NCBI GenBank assembly: GCA_021323735.1
Contig: JAJPKM010000005.1
Span: 1 to 36,414, forward strand
Reading direction: 5' to 3'
DNA length: 36,414 bases
Source: Gammaproteobacteria bacterium
Lineage (GTDB): Bacteria; Pseudomonadota; Gammaproteobacteria; Steroidobacterales; Steroidobacteraceae
Position numbers and translations under genes: made by a program. The notes beneath the pieces are model-generated. The model ran no database searches, had not been told where the DNA came from, and worked only from the letters and a program-made list of their open reading frames with translations. Positions 17,247 to 25,780 of this stretch are shown here, in pieces (positions within the stretch are counted from its first letter, which is position 1; the number at the start of each line of letters is the position of its first letter).

Positions 17247-18758
17247 CTACCAGGGTGCCGACTTGTAGTCCTTCAGGAACTGTCCCCACACATGCTCGCC
17301 CGTCAATCTGCCGACGAATATCGGATCGACGATGCGCGACGCGCCGTCGATGATGTCGAGCGGCGGTGCGAAGCCCAGTTCCGCCTTGCGGGATGCATGT
17401 GCCGCAGGGTCCTCATCGGTCACCCAGCCGGTGTCGACCGCGTTCATGTGGATGCCGTCCTTCACGAAGTCCGCAGCGCTGGTGCGCGTCATCATGTTGA
17501 GTGCCGCTTTCGCCATGTTGGTGTGCGGATGCTTGTCGGTCTTGGTGGTGCGATAGAACTGCCCTTCCACTGCGCTCACATTGACCACGTGTTTGTGACG
17601 GTCCGGTGTGCGCAGCATGAGAGGCTTCAGCCGCGCGTTGAGCACGTAGGGCGCGACGGCGTTCACGAGCTGGACCTCGAGCAACTCGGGGGTTTCGACT
17701 TCATGCATGCGCAATCGCCAGCTATTGACCTCGCGCAGGTCCACCTGCTGCAGATCCTCGTCGTAGCGATCCGTCGGGAACAGCGCTTCGCCGTGCTCAT
17801 AGTCCTCATCGAGATAGCGCCGCTGCGAGAGCGCGGCGCTGTGCAAAAGCCCCTCGGCGCGTTGCCGCCCAGGCACGATCATCGGCCCATGATTGAGCGC
17901 CGGCAGTTCTTGGATGCTTCGCCGCAGCTGGTCGTGAGGTGCCAGCGGCGCCCGCCAGGACTTGGGTAGGCTGTCCAACGATTCCGATTCCCGCGCCAGA
18001 AGATGCCGGAAAAAACCCGCTGGCCGACGCACCGTCTGGCACGCATTGTTCAGGATATGGTCGAGGCGCGGCAGCCGCTCGAGCAGGAACTGCGTGAAGA
18101 TCTCGACGCTCGGTGTATGCCGCAAATCCAGACCATGGATCTGCAGCCGGTCGTGAAACTCGGCATAATCCGCTTCTCTCGAGTAGCGCTCCACCGCATC
18201 GATCGGAAAGCGCGTGGTCACGATGACATGCGCACCCGCCCGCAGCAGCTTGAGAGATGCCTGAAAGCCGATCTTGACGCGGGCACCGGTGATGAGCACC
18301 TGTTGCCCGCTGAGATCGGCGCTCAGCTCGCGCTTGGCATAGTTGAAATCCCCGCATGCCTCGCACATCGAGTCATAGTAGCGATGCAACTTGGCGTAGG
18401 GCTTCTTGCAGACGTAGCAATTGCGTTCCTGATGGAACTTAGGATCTGCCTCGCCCGAAGAGGCTTTCGGTCTCTCGAGCCGCAGCGGCGCATAGACCTT
18501 CGAGCGGCGCTGGATGCGAAGACCGGCACCCTCGATGAGCTGCCGATCCTGGGCCTTGGTGACCGCGCGCTTGGCGCGTCGAAACGCCTTAGCCATGCGG
18601 GAGACATCGTGCCGTTCGGGCTTCGCGACCAGGCCGGCGAACATCAGCAGTTCGCGCCGTTGTTCCGGCGGCAGTCGGGCGAGGTGCGAGCGATCGGCCT
18701 CGATCGCCCGCAGCACGCGCAGGCAGGCGAGAATATCCTCGTCGCAAATCGCGGTCAT
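17247..18758 (-). CDS. Atypical SDR-family oxidoreductase with N-terminal zinc ribbon
   Basis: This 503-residue protein combines an N-terminal helical region, a CxxC...CxxC zinc-ribbon-like element (CYVCKKPY...MCEACGDF, about residues 112-135) and a long SDR domain. The NAD(P) site is VLITGARVKIGFQASLKLL, followed by LNNACQ (NNAG-like) and VVNVSAVEG with the catalytic serine. Where YxxxK is expected the sequence reads HTNMAKAAL, so the tyrosine is absent and the lysine retained. A long insertion separates the NNA motif from the serine. The ATG overlaps the upstream KAS III stop (ATGA), so the two are translationally coupled. The reaction cannot be predicted; canonical reductase chemistry is doubtful. 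Confidence 0.75.
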   Translation of the reverse strand: MTAICDEDILACLRVLRAIEADRSHLARLPPEQRRELLMFAGLVAKPERHDVSRMAKAFRRAKRAVTKAQDRQLIEGAGLRIQRRSKVYAPLRLERPKASSGEADPKFHQERNCYVCKKPYAKLHRYYDSMCEACGDFNYAKRELSADLSGQQVLITGARVKIGFQASLKLLRAGAHVIVTTRFPIDAVERYSREADYAEFHDRLQIHGLDLRHTPSVEIFTQFLLERLPRLDHILNNACQTVRRPAGFFRHLLARESESLDSLPKSWRAPLAPHDQLRRSIQELPALNHGPMIVPGRQRAEGLLHSAALSQRRYLDEDYEHGEALFPTDRYDEDLQQVDLREVNSWRLRMHEVETPELLEVQLVNAVAPYVLNARLKPLMLRTPDRHKHVVNVSAVEGQFYRTTKTDKHPHTNMAKAALNMMTRTSAADFVKDGIHMNAVDTGWVTDEDPAAHASRKAELGFAPPLDIIDGASRIVDPIFVGRLTGEHVWGQFLKDYKSAPW

Positions 18759-19960
18759 GCCGATTGCGCAGACTCGGTCGAGCTGCCGTGGTCGGCGCGA
18801 TTCTCCGGAAAGCTCAAAGTCTTGAAGCGCACTGCCTCAGCTTCGCCGAGTTTCTTCTGCGCGCGAATCTCGTTCACGAGTTCCAGCGCGCTCTTGGTAC
18901 AGGGCGGCAGTTCCGCATCGCAGGGCTGTAATGGCGTCAGGCGTTGTCCCCAGCGGATCAAGTGCGCGGACAGCGTCAACCCGCCGCCGAACGCAGGCAT
19001 CAGTACCAGGCTGGCGGGTGCGACACGACCTTCCTCCACGGCCTCCACGAGAGCGACCGGCGCCGTCGCGGAACTCATGTTGCCGTATTTCTGCACGGTG
19101 AGAAACACTTTGTCGGCGCTCGCGCCGGCGCGCTTGGCTACCGCGTCGATGATGTGCAGATTGGCCTGGTGCGGTACCACCAACCCGATGTCATCCATGG
19201 TCACGCCGGCACGGTGCATCACATCGAGGCTGGCATCGCTCATGCCCTGCACGGCCTTGCGAAAGATTTCCTGGCCGTCAAAGTCCCAGCAAGTCTGTCC
19301 GAATTGCACGCCCTGATTGGCGTACATGGTGCCCATGCCGCGCACTCGCAGGATTTGCCGCGCGTCCGCATAGCACTGCAGCTTCTCGCCAATGACACCC
19401 GATTCCTCCTCCGATTGCTGCAGCACCATGGCCGCCGCGCCATCGCCGAACAGCACCGCCACGTTGCGGTTGTCCCAGTCCATGTATTGGGAGATCAATT
19501 CCACACCGATCACCAAGGCATTCTTGACGATGCCGCTCTTGATCATCGATGAGCCGATGGAGAGCCCGTACATGAAGCTGGTGCATGCGGTATTGACGTC
19601 GAAGCTCGCCGCTTGAGTGGCTCCAATACGCTGCTGCACGCCGGAGGCGCTGTTGGGAACCGTCTCGTCGTTGCTGCAACTGCCGTAGATGATCAGCTCG
19701 ATGTCCTTGCCGCTCATGCCCGCGCAGGCGATGGCGCGGCGTGCCGCCGTGATGGCCAGCTCGATGCCGGGGACATGCGAGATGCGCCGCTCCTTCATGC
19801 CGGTCCGGGTGGTGATCCACTCATCGTCCGTGGGCAGGAAAGTCGCCAGGTCTTGATTGGTCAAAATGGACGGCGGTAGGCATTTGCCCCAGCCGATGAT
19901 GGCAGCGTGACTCAAAGACTCCCCCAGATTTATTCGAATTAATCGCGTATTGTCACCCAT
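18755..19960 (-). CDS. Beta-ketoacyl-ACP synthase III-like enzyme
   Basis: This protein of about 401 residues belongs to the FabH/thiolase fold. The catalytic triad is visible: Cys in FDVNTACTSFMYGL, His in VVPHQANLHI and Asn in KYGNMSSAT. It is longer than FabH (about 320) because of a C-terminal extension of about 70 residues after GLTLSAHLIRWG. The ATG at 19960 is chosen with little ribosome-binding support. A TTG close to SHAAIIGWG with GGGGGAG just upstream is an alternative that would start right at the fold. The partner is the coupled SDR gene. Together they may build or modify a fatty-acyl or ketide product; this is inference. Confidence 0.85.
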   Translation of the reverse strand: MGDNTRLIRINLGESLSHAAIIGWGKCLPPSILTNQDLATFLPTDDEWITTRTGMKERRISHVPGIELAITAARRAIACAGMSGKDIELIIYGSCSNDETVPNSASGVQQRIGATQAASFDVNTACTSFMYGLSIGSSMIKSGIVKNALVIGVELISQYMDWDNRNVAVLFGDGAAAMVLQQSEEESGVIGEKLQCYADARQILRVRGMGTMYANQGVQFGQTCWDFDGQEIFRKAVQGMSDASLDVMHRAGVTMDDIGLVVPHQANLHIIDAVAKRAGASADKVFLTVQKYGNMSSATAPVALVEAVEEGRVAPASLVLMPAFGGGLTLSAHLIRWGQRLTPLQPCDAELPPCTKSALELVNEIRAQKKLGEAEAVRFKTLSFPENRADHGSSTESAQSA

Positions 19961-20142
19961 ATGGGCGCAGGGCGCACGCCACGCCAACACCGCGTCGCAG
20001 CAGTCGGTCGGCCCTTGCCGTTATGTTGACTACCGCACATACGGCAATCGCCTATAGGCCTAGTCTGGCACATCCGGTGAACCTCGCGGTTCCTGACTGG
20101 AGGCCATGGATTCTTGAGGCTTCTCCTAGGGAAAGGAACATT

Positions 20143-21870
20143 ATGAAACTCGAGCGCTCATCACCGGTAACGGCGTCGAGAAAGTCGCCCAGCGGGATCC
20201 TTGGCTTTGACGAGATCACCGGCGGCGGCCTGCCGCGGGGACGCACCACGTTGGTCGCGGGTGGTCCGGGCTGCGGTAAAACCATCTTCGCGCTGCAATT
20301 CCTGGTTAATGGCGCCAAGGAATTCGGCGAGCCGGGGATATTCGTCGCCTTCGAGGAGGAATCGAGACGCATCACGGCCAATGCGGAGAGCTTCGGCTGG
20401 CCGCTTACTCAATTGCGGCGAAGCAGGCTGCTGTTCGTCGATGCCCAACCCAAGCTCGATCTCACGCAGTCGGGAGACTTCGATCTGTGCGGAATGCTGG
20501 CCGGCCTGGCACTTCAAGCGAAGCAGATCAAGGCGCGGCGAATCGTCTTCGATGCGTTGGACATGGTATTGGCGCTGCTCCCCGACCTTGCGGCCCGCCG
20601 GCGCGAAGTCTATCGGCTCCATGACTGGCTCATGGCACACGATCTGACCTGCATCTTTACCCTCAAATCGGGCGTCGGCGAACCTACGTTTACCTCGCCG
20701 CAGCCCTACGGATTCATGCAGTTCATGGTGGACTGCTCGGTGATTCTGTCCCACAGCGTCGTGCACGGCGTATCGCAGCGCAACCTGCGCGTGCAGAAAT
20801 ACCGCGGCTCGAGTTTCGATGAAAACGAGTCGCCGTTCGTGATCGGTGACACGGGATTCAATGTGGCCATCTCGCGAATCCTGGGCCAGCTGGACGCCAA
20901 GGTAACGCAGGAGCGGGTCAGCAGTGGCGTCAAGCGGCTCGATACCATGTTGGGCGGCGGCTATTACCGCGCCGCGACGGTGTTGATCACGGGCGTTCCG
21001 GGAACGGCCAAGACCACGCTGAGCGGAGCCTTCGCCGAAGCCGCTTGCCGCCGTGGCGAGCGTACGATGATCGTGAGTTTCGACTCGGACGGCAGCGAGG
21101 TCATCAGGAACCTAGCCTCGGTGGGAATAAAGCTGGAGCGCTTCGCCAAGAGCCGGCTGCTGCGCGTGGTCTCGGCGCGCACCATCACCGGCAGCGCAGA
21201 GGCATGCCTGGTGCGTATCAAGGCGCTCGCGGTGGCGCACCGGGCTCGGTGCCTGGTGATCGATCCGGTATCGTCACTCTCGAATTCCGGCAGCGAAGTC
21301 CGGGCCCATGGTGTCGCGGAACGGCTGATCGATTGGTCGAAGTCGGATCGAATCACTCTGGTGTGCACCAGTTTGCTCAATGAAATCGAGGGCCAGGCGG
21401 TTGGGGACTCGGCGCTGCACATCTCGACGCTGGCCGATACTTGGATTCATCTGAACTATCTGGTGCAGGCCGGGGAGCGCAACCGCGGCATGTCCATCAT
21501 CAAGTCGCGCGGCACGGCGCATTCGAATCAAGTGCGTGAACTGATCTTGAGCAATGCCGGTGTCACGCTGGCCGACATCTTTACCGCCGGCGGGGAAGTG
21601 CTGATGGGCACCATGCGCTGGGAGAAGGAAAGCGCCGAGCGTGTCGCGAAAGAGGTCTCCGAGGTCGCCGGAAAGCTCAAACTCGTTACGCTCGATGCCC
21701 AGCAGGCCGAATTGCAAGTACGGCTCAAGGCCGTTCAGACCGAGCTGGTGGCGAAGCAGGTGGAAAAAACGCTGCTCGCCAGCACCACCGCCAGCCGCAA
21801 GGCGGTCACTTTGCGAGGCAGCGTACGGATGCGCGAACTGCGCGGTGGCGACGCACCGAGGCGCAAGTGA
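20143..21870 (+). CDS. kaiC: KaiC family circadian-clock-type ATPase/kinase
   Basis: This 575-residue protein has two RecA-like halves. Half 1 has Walker A GGPGCGKT (Lys46), the catalytic FEEE pair (71-72) and Walker B-like RRIVFDAL. Half 2 has GVPGTAKTT (Lys290) and CLVIDPVSSL, but the FEE position reads SFDSDG (313-316), so its catalytic glutamates are lost. HIST (425-429 region) matches the Ser431/Thr432 phosphosite of cyanobacterial KaiC. A helical, probably coiled C-terminal tail follows. AAGGA sits 6 bases before the ATG at 20143; the longer frame is not supported. Its stop overlaps kaiB. Non-cyanobacterial KaiC proteins act as timers or stress regulators. Confidence 0.92.
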   Translation: MKLERSSPVTASRKSPSGILGFDEITGGGLPRGRTTLVAGGPGCGKTIFALQFLVNGAKEFGEPGIFVAFEEESRRITANAESFGWPLTQLRRSRLLFVDAQPKLDLTQSGDFDLCGMLAGLALQAKQIKARRIVFDALDMVLALLPDLAARRREVYRLHDWLMAHDLTCIFTLKSGVGEPTFTSPQPYGFMQFMVDCSVILSHSVVHGVSQRNLRVQKYRGSSFDENESPFVIGDTGFNVAISRILGQLDAKVTQERVSSGVKRLDTMLGGGYYRAATVLITGVPGTAKTTLSGAFAEAACRRGERTMIVSFDSDGSEVIRNLASVGIKLERFAKSRLLRVVSARTITGSAEACLVRIKALAVAHRARCLVIDPVSSLSNSGSEVRAHGVAERLIDWSKSDRITLVCTSLLNEIEGQAVGDSALHISTLADTWIHLNYLVQAGERNRGMSIIKSRGTAHSNQVRELILSNAGVTLADIFTAGGEVLMGTMRWEKESAERVAKEVSEVAGKLKLVTLDAQQAELQVRLKAVQTELVAKQVEKTLLASTTASRKAVTLRGSVRMRELRGGDAPRRK

Positions 21871-22166
21871 CCGCTGCAAGCCGACAGGCCATGTACAAAT
21901 TCCGGCTATTTGTGGCCGCCGATACGCTGAATTCCGCCCAAGCGGCGAGCAATTTGCATGCGCTATGCAAGGCGCACCTGGCGGGCCGTCATGAAATCGA
22001 AGTCGTCGATGTGTTCAAGGACCCGAAGCGCGCGCTGGCGGAAGGCGTTCGCATGACACCGACTCTGCTCAAGCTCTCGCCGGGGCCCGTGAGAAGGATC
22101 GTCGGTACTCTCGCGGATGTTGCCCGCGTCATGCAAACCCTGGGACTCGACGCCGAAGCTGCATGA
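21867..22166 (+). CDS. kaiB: KaiB family protein
   Basis: This 99-residue protein has a thioredoxin-like KaiB fold: YKFRLFVAADTLNSAQAASNL, then IEVVDVFKDPKRALAEGV, RMTPTLLKLSPGPVRRIVGTL. In cyanobacteria KaiB binds phosphorylated KaiC and recruits output proteins after a fold switch. The GTG at 21867 overlaps the kaiC TGA (GTGA); the ATG at 21891 is the alternative and would start right at the fold. It ends overlapping the next gene (ATGA), so all three are translated together. No kaiA is present, as usual outside cyanobacteria. Confidence 0.93.
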   Translation: MTAASRQAMYKFRLFVAADTLNSAQAASNLHALCKAHLAGRHEIEVVDVFKDPKRALAEGVRMTPTLLKLSPGPVRRIVGTLADVARVMQTLGLDAEAA

Positions 22167-24931
22167 GCGCCGAACCGCCACCGCCGGGCGACGATGCCGA
22201 CGAAATATCGGTGGTCATCAAGGCGCTTCGCGCGGCGGACCTGCGGCTGGAGGAGTTGACGGCCGGCGAAATAGACACGGTGTCGGATCGCGAGGGGCGC
22301 TCATTCCTGCTGCAGCGGGCGCAGAACCAGTTGCGCGACACCGAGGCGGCCAAGCAGGCGGCGATCTTGAACGCGCTTCCGGCATATATCGCCGTACTGG
22401 ACGTGGAGGGGCAGGTCTTGTCGGTGAATGAGATCTGGGAGCGATCGACGGCCGGCAACCCGCTGCATGGTCCTGGCTACGGGGTGGGAAAGAATTATCT
22501 GGAGATGTGCGACATGCAGCGCGGGCGGGATTCAACCGACGCCCATCGCGCCGCGACCGGCATTCGGTCCGTGCTGGCCGGCGAGCAGCGTAGCTTTTCA
22601 ATGGAATATCCCTGCGCTCTGCCCACCGAGCGCCGCTGGTTTCTGCTGACCACTACACCATTGGCCGCCGATCGCCTGCGGGGCGCCGTCATCATGCACG
22701 TGGATATCACGGATCAAAAGCGTGGCGAAGCCGCGCTGCAGCGCTTTGCCGCTGCGATGGATGCCACCGCCGACGCGATATTCTTGGTCGACCGATCCAG
22801 CATGCGCTATATCCACGTGAATGAGGCGGCATGCCGTATGCAAGGCCAGACTCGCGAGTGGCTCCTGGCATCGCCACCCGAGAAGCTGCTGGGTACCTCG
22901 TCCAAGGAGCTTGCAGAGACCTACGACCGCTTGATCGACAGCGGTATCGATGCGAAGCCGATGGAGATATTGCGGCCGCGCGGCGACCGTTCGATGGCAT
23001 GGATCGAGCTCAGACGGCATGCTCAGCGGACCGGCGATAGCTGGACCATCGTGACCATGGTGCGCGACGTAACCGATCGCAAGGAGGCTGAAACCCGCAT
23101 CATCCACCTCAATCGGGTGCACGCCATGTTGAGCGGGATCAATACCCTGATCGTGCGCGTGCGCGACCGCGGTGAATTGTTCAGCGAGGCCTGTCGCATC
23201 GCCACGGACGAGGGTGGCTTCCGGATGATTTGGATCGGCTTGGTCGACCGGTCGCTGCACAAAATAACTCCCGTGGCATCGGTGGGCATGCGTGACGAAT
23301 TCCTGGAGGAGATTCGCGAACGATTTACGCTCGACGAGGGGTCGCCCATGGGCAACACCATGACCGCGCGGGCGGTCAGAGAGGCCAGGCCGTTGGTTGC
23401 CAACAATTTGGAATTCGACACCAACGTCGTGTTTCACGAGCAGCATTTCGCCGCGGGCATCCGATCGATGGCCGTGTTGCCGCTGATCATCGGCGGCGTG
23501 GTGGTGGGCGTCGTGGCCTTGTTTGCCCACGAACTGGAATTCTTTCACGAGGGCGAGATGAAGCTCTTGACCGAGCTCACCGGCGATATTGCCTTCGCGA
23601 TCGATCACATCGAGAAGCAGGAGCGGTTGGACTACCTGGCTTACTACGATGTTCTCACCGGACTTGCCAACCGGGCGTTGTTTCTCGAGCGCACGGCGCA
23701 ATACATCCGCAGCGCCGCGACCGGCCGCCGCAAGCTGGCCTTGTTTCTGATCGATCTGGAGCGATTCAAGAATATCAACGACAGTCTCGGCCGTCCCGCG
23801 GGCGATCTGCTGCTGAAGCAAGTGGCGGCGTGGCTCACGCAGATCGTGGGAGACGCAAACCTTCTGGCTCGAGTGGACGCGGACCATTTTGCCGTGGTGG
23901 TGCCGGGCATCAAGCATGCGCGCGATGTCATGCGCTTGCTCAAAAAGGCCATGCTGGCATTTCTGTCCCACCCGTTTCAGCTCAACGAGGCGGTGTTTCG
24001 CATCGCGGCGAAGGTAGGCGCGGCCGTCTGTCCGGATGATGCGACTGATGCCGACACGTTGTTTCGAAACGCAGAATCGGCGCTCAAGAAGGCGAAAACC
24101 ACCGGAGATAAGTTTCTCTTCTACTCCCAGAACATGTCGGTGTCGGTGGCGGCCCGTGTCACGCTGGAAAACCAACTGAGGCAGGCGCTCGAACGACGCG
24201 AATTCGTGCTTTTTTTCCAACCGAAGATGAATCTGCTCAGCGGCCAAGTCACGGGCGCGGAGGCGTTGTTGCGGTGGAATGACCCCCTGACCGGATTGGT
24301 CGCCCCAAGCCGGATCATTCCCATCCTGGAGGAAACCGGCTTGATGCATGACGTCGGTCGATGGGCGCTCAACGAAGCGGTCGCTACCTACCGCCGCTGG
24401 CGAGCCGCGGGTCTTCCGGCGGTCTGCATTGCCGTCAATGTGTCGCCCATGCAACTTAGGAATCGCGGTTTCCTCACCGAGATCCGCGAGGCGATTGCCG
24501 ATGATCCCGTGGCGGCGGCGGGCCTTGAACTTGAAATCACCGAGAGTTTGATCATGGAGGACGTCCGCCTCAGCATCGGCAGTCTGCGCGCCATTCGCGC
24601 ATTGGGGATCAAAATCGCCATTGACGACTTTGGCACGGGCTTCTCCTCGCTGAGCTATCTGGCCCGGCTTCCCGTGCACACCCTGAAAATCGACCGCTCG
24701 TTTGTCATCGACATGGGGGCCGGACCCGAGGGGCTGGCGCTGGTTCAGACCATCATCAATCTAGCGCACTCCATGAAGCTCAATGTGGTCGCGGAAGGGG
24801 TGGAAACGGAGGAGCAATCGCGCCTTTTGCGCTTGCTCAATTGCGATGAAATTCAGGGCTACTGGTTTGGGCATCCCGTACCCTGCGATGTCTTTGAGGC
24901 CAAGTATTTGAGTCATAAGGCCTTGCCGTGA
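22163..24931 (+). CDS. PAS-PAS-GAF-GGDEF-EAL c-di-GMP phosphodiesterase, kai-linked
   Basis: This 922-residue cytoplasmic protein has approximate domains PAS (65-175), PAS (185-305), GAF (320-460), GGDEF (465-635) and EAL (655-905). The GGDEF signature is degenerate (V-D-A-D-H-F at 571-576), so cyclase activity is unlikely. The EAL domain keeps EALLRW (700-702), NVSPMQL, LEITES, IDDFGTGFSSL, KIDRSFV, GVETEEQ and IQGYWFG, so it should hydrolyse c-di-GMP. The ATG overlaps the kaiB stop. The tight coupling suggests the Kai pair controls, or is read out by, c-di-GMP turnover; this is inference. It ends 19 bases into the convergent crotonase gene. Confidence 0.92.
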   Translation: MSAEPPPPGDDADEISVVIKALRAADLRLEELTAGEIDTVSDREGRSFLLQRAQNQLRDTEAAKQAAILNALPAYIAVLDVEGQVLSVNEIWERSTAGNPLHGPGYGVGKNYLEMCDMQRGRDSTDAHRAATGIRSVLAGEQRSFSMEYPCALPTERRWFLLTTTPLAADRLRGAVIMHVDITDQKRGEAALQRFAAAMDATADAIFLVDRSSMRYIHVNEAACRMQGQTREWLLASPPEKLLGTSSKELAETYDRLIDSGIDAKPMEILRPRGDRSMAWIELRRHAQRTGDSWTIVTMVRDVTDRKEAETRIIHLNRVHAMLSGINTLIVRVRDRGELFSEACRIATDEGGFRMIWIGLVDRSLHKITPVASVGMRDEFLEEIRERFTLDEGSPMGNTMTARAVREARPLVANNLEFDTNVVFHEQHFAAGIRSMAVLPLIIGGVVVGVVALFAHELEFFHEGEMKLLTELTGDIAFAIDHIEKQERLDYLAYYDVLTGLANRALFLERTAQYIRSAATGRRKLALFLIDLERFKNINDSLGRPAGDLLLKQVAAWLTQIVGDANLLARVDADHFAVVVPGIKHARDVMRLLKKAMLAFLSHPFQLNEAVFRIAAKVGAAVCPDDATDADTLFRNAESALKKAKTTGDKFLFYSQNMSVSVAARVTLENQLRQALERREFVLFFQPKMNLLSGQVTGAEALLRWNDPLTGLVAPSRIIPILEETGLMHDVGRWALNEAVATYRRWRAAGLPAVCIAVNVSPMQLRNRGFLTEIREAIADDPVAAAGLELEITESLIMEDVRLSIGSLRAIRALGIKIAIDDFGTGFSSLSYLARLPVHTLKIDRSFVIDMGAGPEGLALVQTIINLAHSMKLNVVAEGVETEEQSRLLRLLNCDEIQGYWFGHPVPCDVFEAKYLSHKALP

Positions 24932-25677
24932 CGCCCGGCGCCGCTTCCGAAGTTTTTCGCGCCGGCCGCTGTCTCGCCGGAGGCAATGGTGCATAGACCA
25001 TGGGCTATTTCATTGGCCATGGCCTTATCTTCGTCCAGTCCCCACTGCTCGATGGCGGAAAGCCGATCCTGACGCATCGCGGTCTGGGGAAAGCTCGAGA
25101 GCGTCTGCGCAAGAGAAATCGCGGCCGGTAGTGCTTCCCCGTCGGGCACGCATCGGTTGATCAGTCCGATGGAAAGCGCTTCGGCCGCATCGACCGAGCG
25201 GCCGCTCAGAATGAGATCCATCGCCCGCCCGTGACCGATGATGCGCGGCAGACGTATAGTGCCCAGATCCACCAGCGGAATGCCGAAGCGGCGATTGAAT
25301 ACGCCGAAAATCGCGCTCGCGCCGGCGATCCGGATATCCGCCCACAGGGCGAGCTCCAGGCCTCCGGCCACCGCCGGACCCTCGATGGCCGCGATCACCG
25401 GTTTCGACAGGCGCAGCCGTGGCGGTCCCATGGGCGAATCGCCGACCGTGGACAGTTCCACGCGGGCACCCGATGCGATGGCCTTCAGATCCGCGCCGGC
25501 GCAGAACACATCGTCGGCACCGGTGAATACGGCAACGTCGAGCCCTTGATCGGCATCAAAGGCCCGAAACGCGTCCGCCAGAGATTTAGCCGTGGCAGCA
25601 TCCACGGCGTTGCGCCGTTCGGGACGCTGCATGCGGATGACTGCAATTCGATCGATGGTCGTCACTGATATGGACAT
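24913..25677 (-). CDS. Crotonase/enoyl-CoA hydratase family protein
   Basis: This 254-residue protein has the crotonase oxyanion hole GADDVFCAGADLKAI and GPAVAGGLELALWADIRIA, which keeps the glutamate equivalent to Glu144 of rat hydratase. The second position (Glu164, in F-G-x-P-E) reads FGIPLVDLGT, so Leu replaces Glu. Simple hydratase activity is therefore doubtful, and isomerase, hydrolase or other crotonase chemistry is possible. The ATG at 25677 has CGGAG 6 bases upstream; upstream in-frame sequence is AT-rich noncoding. It is divergent from the hydrolase/Nudix pair, with the promoter region at 25678-25780. Confidence 0.85.
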   Translation of the reverse strand: MSISVTTIDRIAVIRMQRPERRNAVDAATAKSLADAFRAFDADQGLDVAVFTGADDVFCAGADLKAIASGARVELSTVGDSPMGPPRLRLSKPVIAAIEGPAVAGGLELALWADIRIAGASAIFGVFNRRFGIPLVDLGTIRLPRIIGHGRAMDLILSGRSVDAAEALSIGLINRCVPDGEALPAAISLAQTLSSFPQTAMRQDRLSAIEQWGLDEDKAMANEIAHGLCTIASGETAAGAKNFGSGAGRHGKAL

Positions 25678-25780
25678 GGTGACTCCGTAAAAATAAAGTA
25701 CCGGGCCAATAAAGTCGGCGACCCGCGAGGCGCGGAACAAGCTAACCTTGAGTACGGCTGATTGGCAATTGGAGTGAAGC

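Noticed and set aside
18003-19316. 437-codon plus-strand frame across the SDR and KAS III genes
   Set aside because: Shadow frame: it spans the junction of two real minus-strand genes and has no domain or ribosome binding site.
20023-20142. TTGACT at about 20024 as a -35 box for kaiC
   Set aside because: No acceptable -10 lies at 16-18 bases; the nearest TATAGG is about 21 bases away.
22598-24679. 693-codon open frame antisense to the PAS/GGDEF/EAL gene
   Set aside because: It has no recognisable domain, a His/Arg/Gly-rich composition typical of GC-rich shadow frames, and lies wholly over a well-supported gene.
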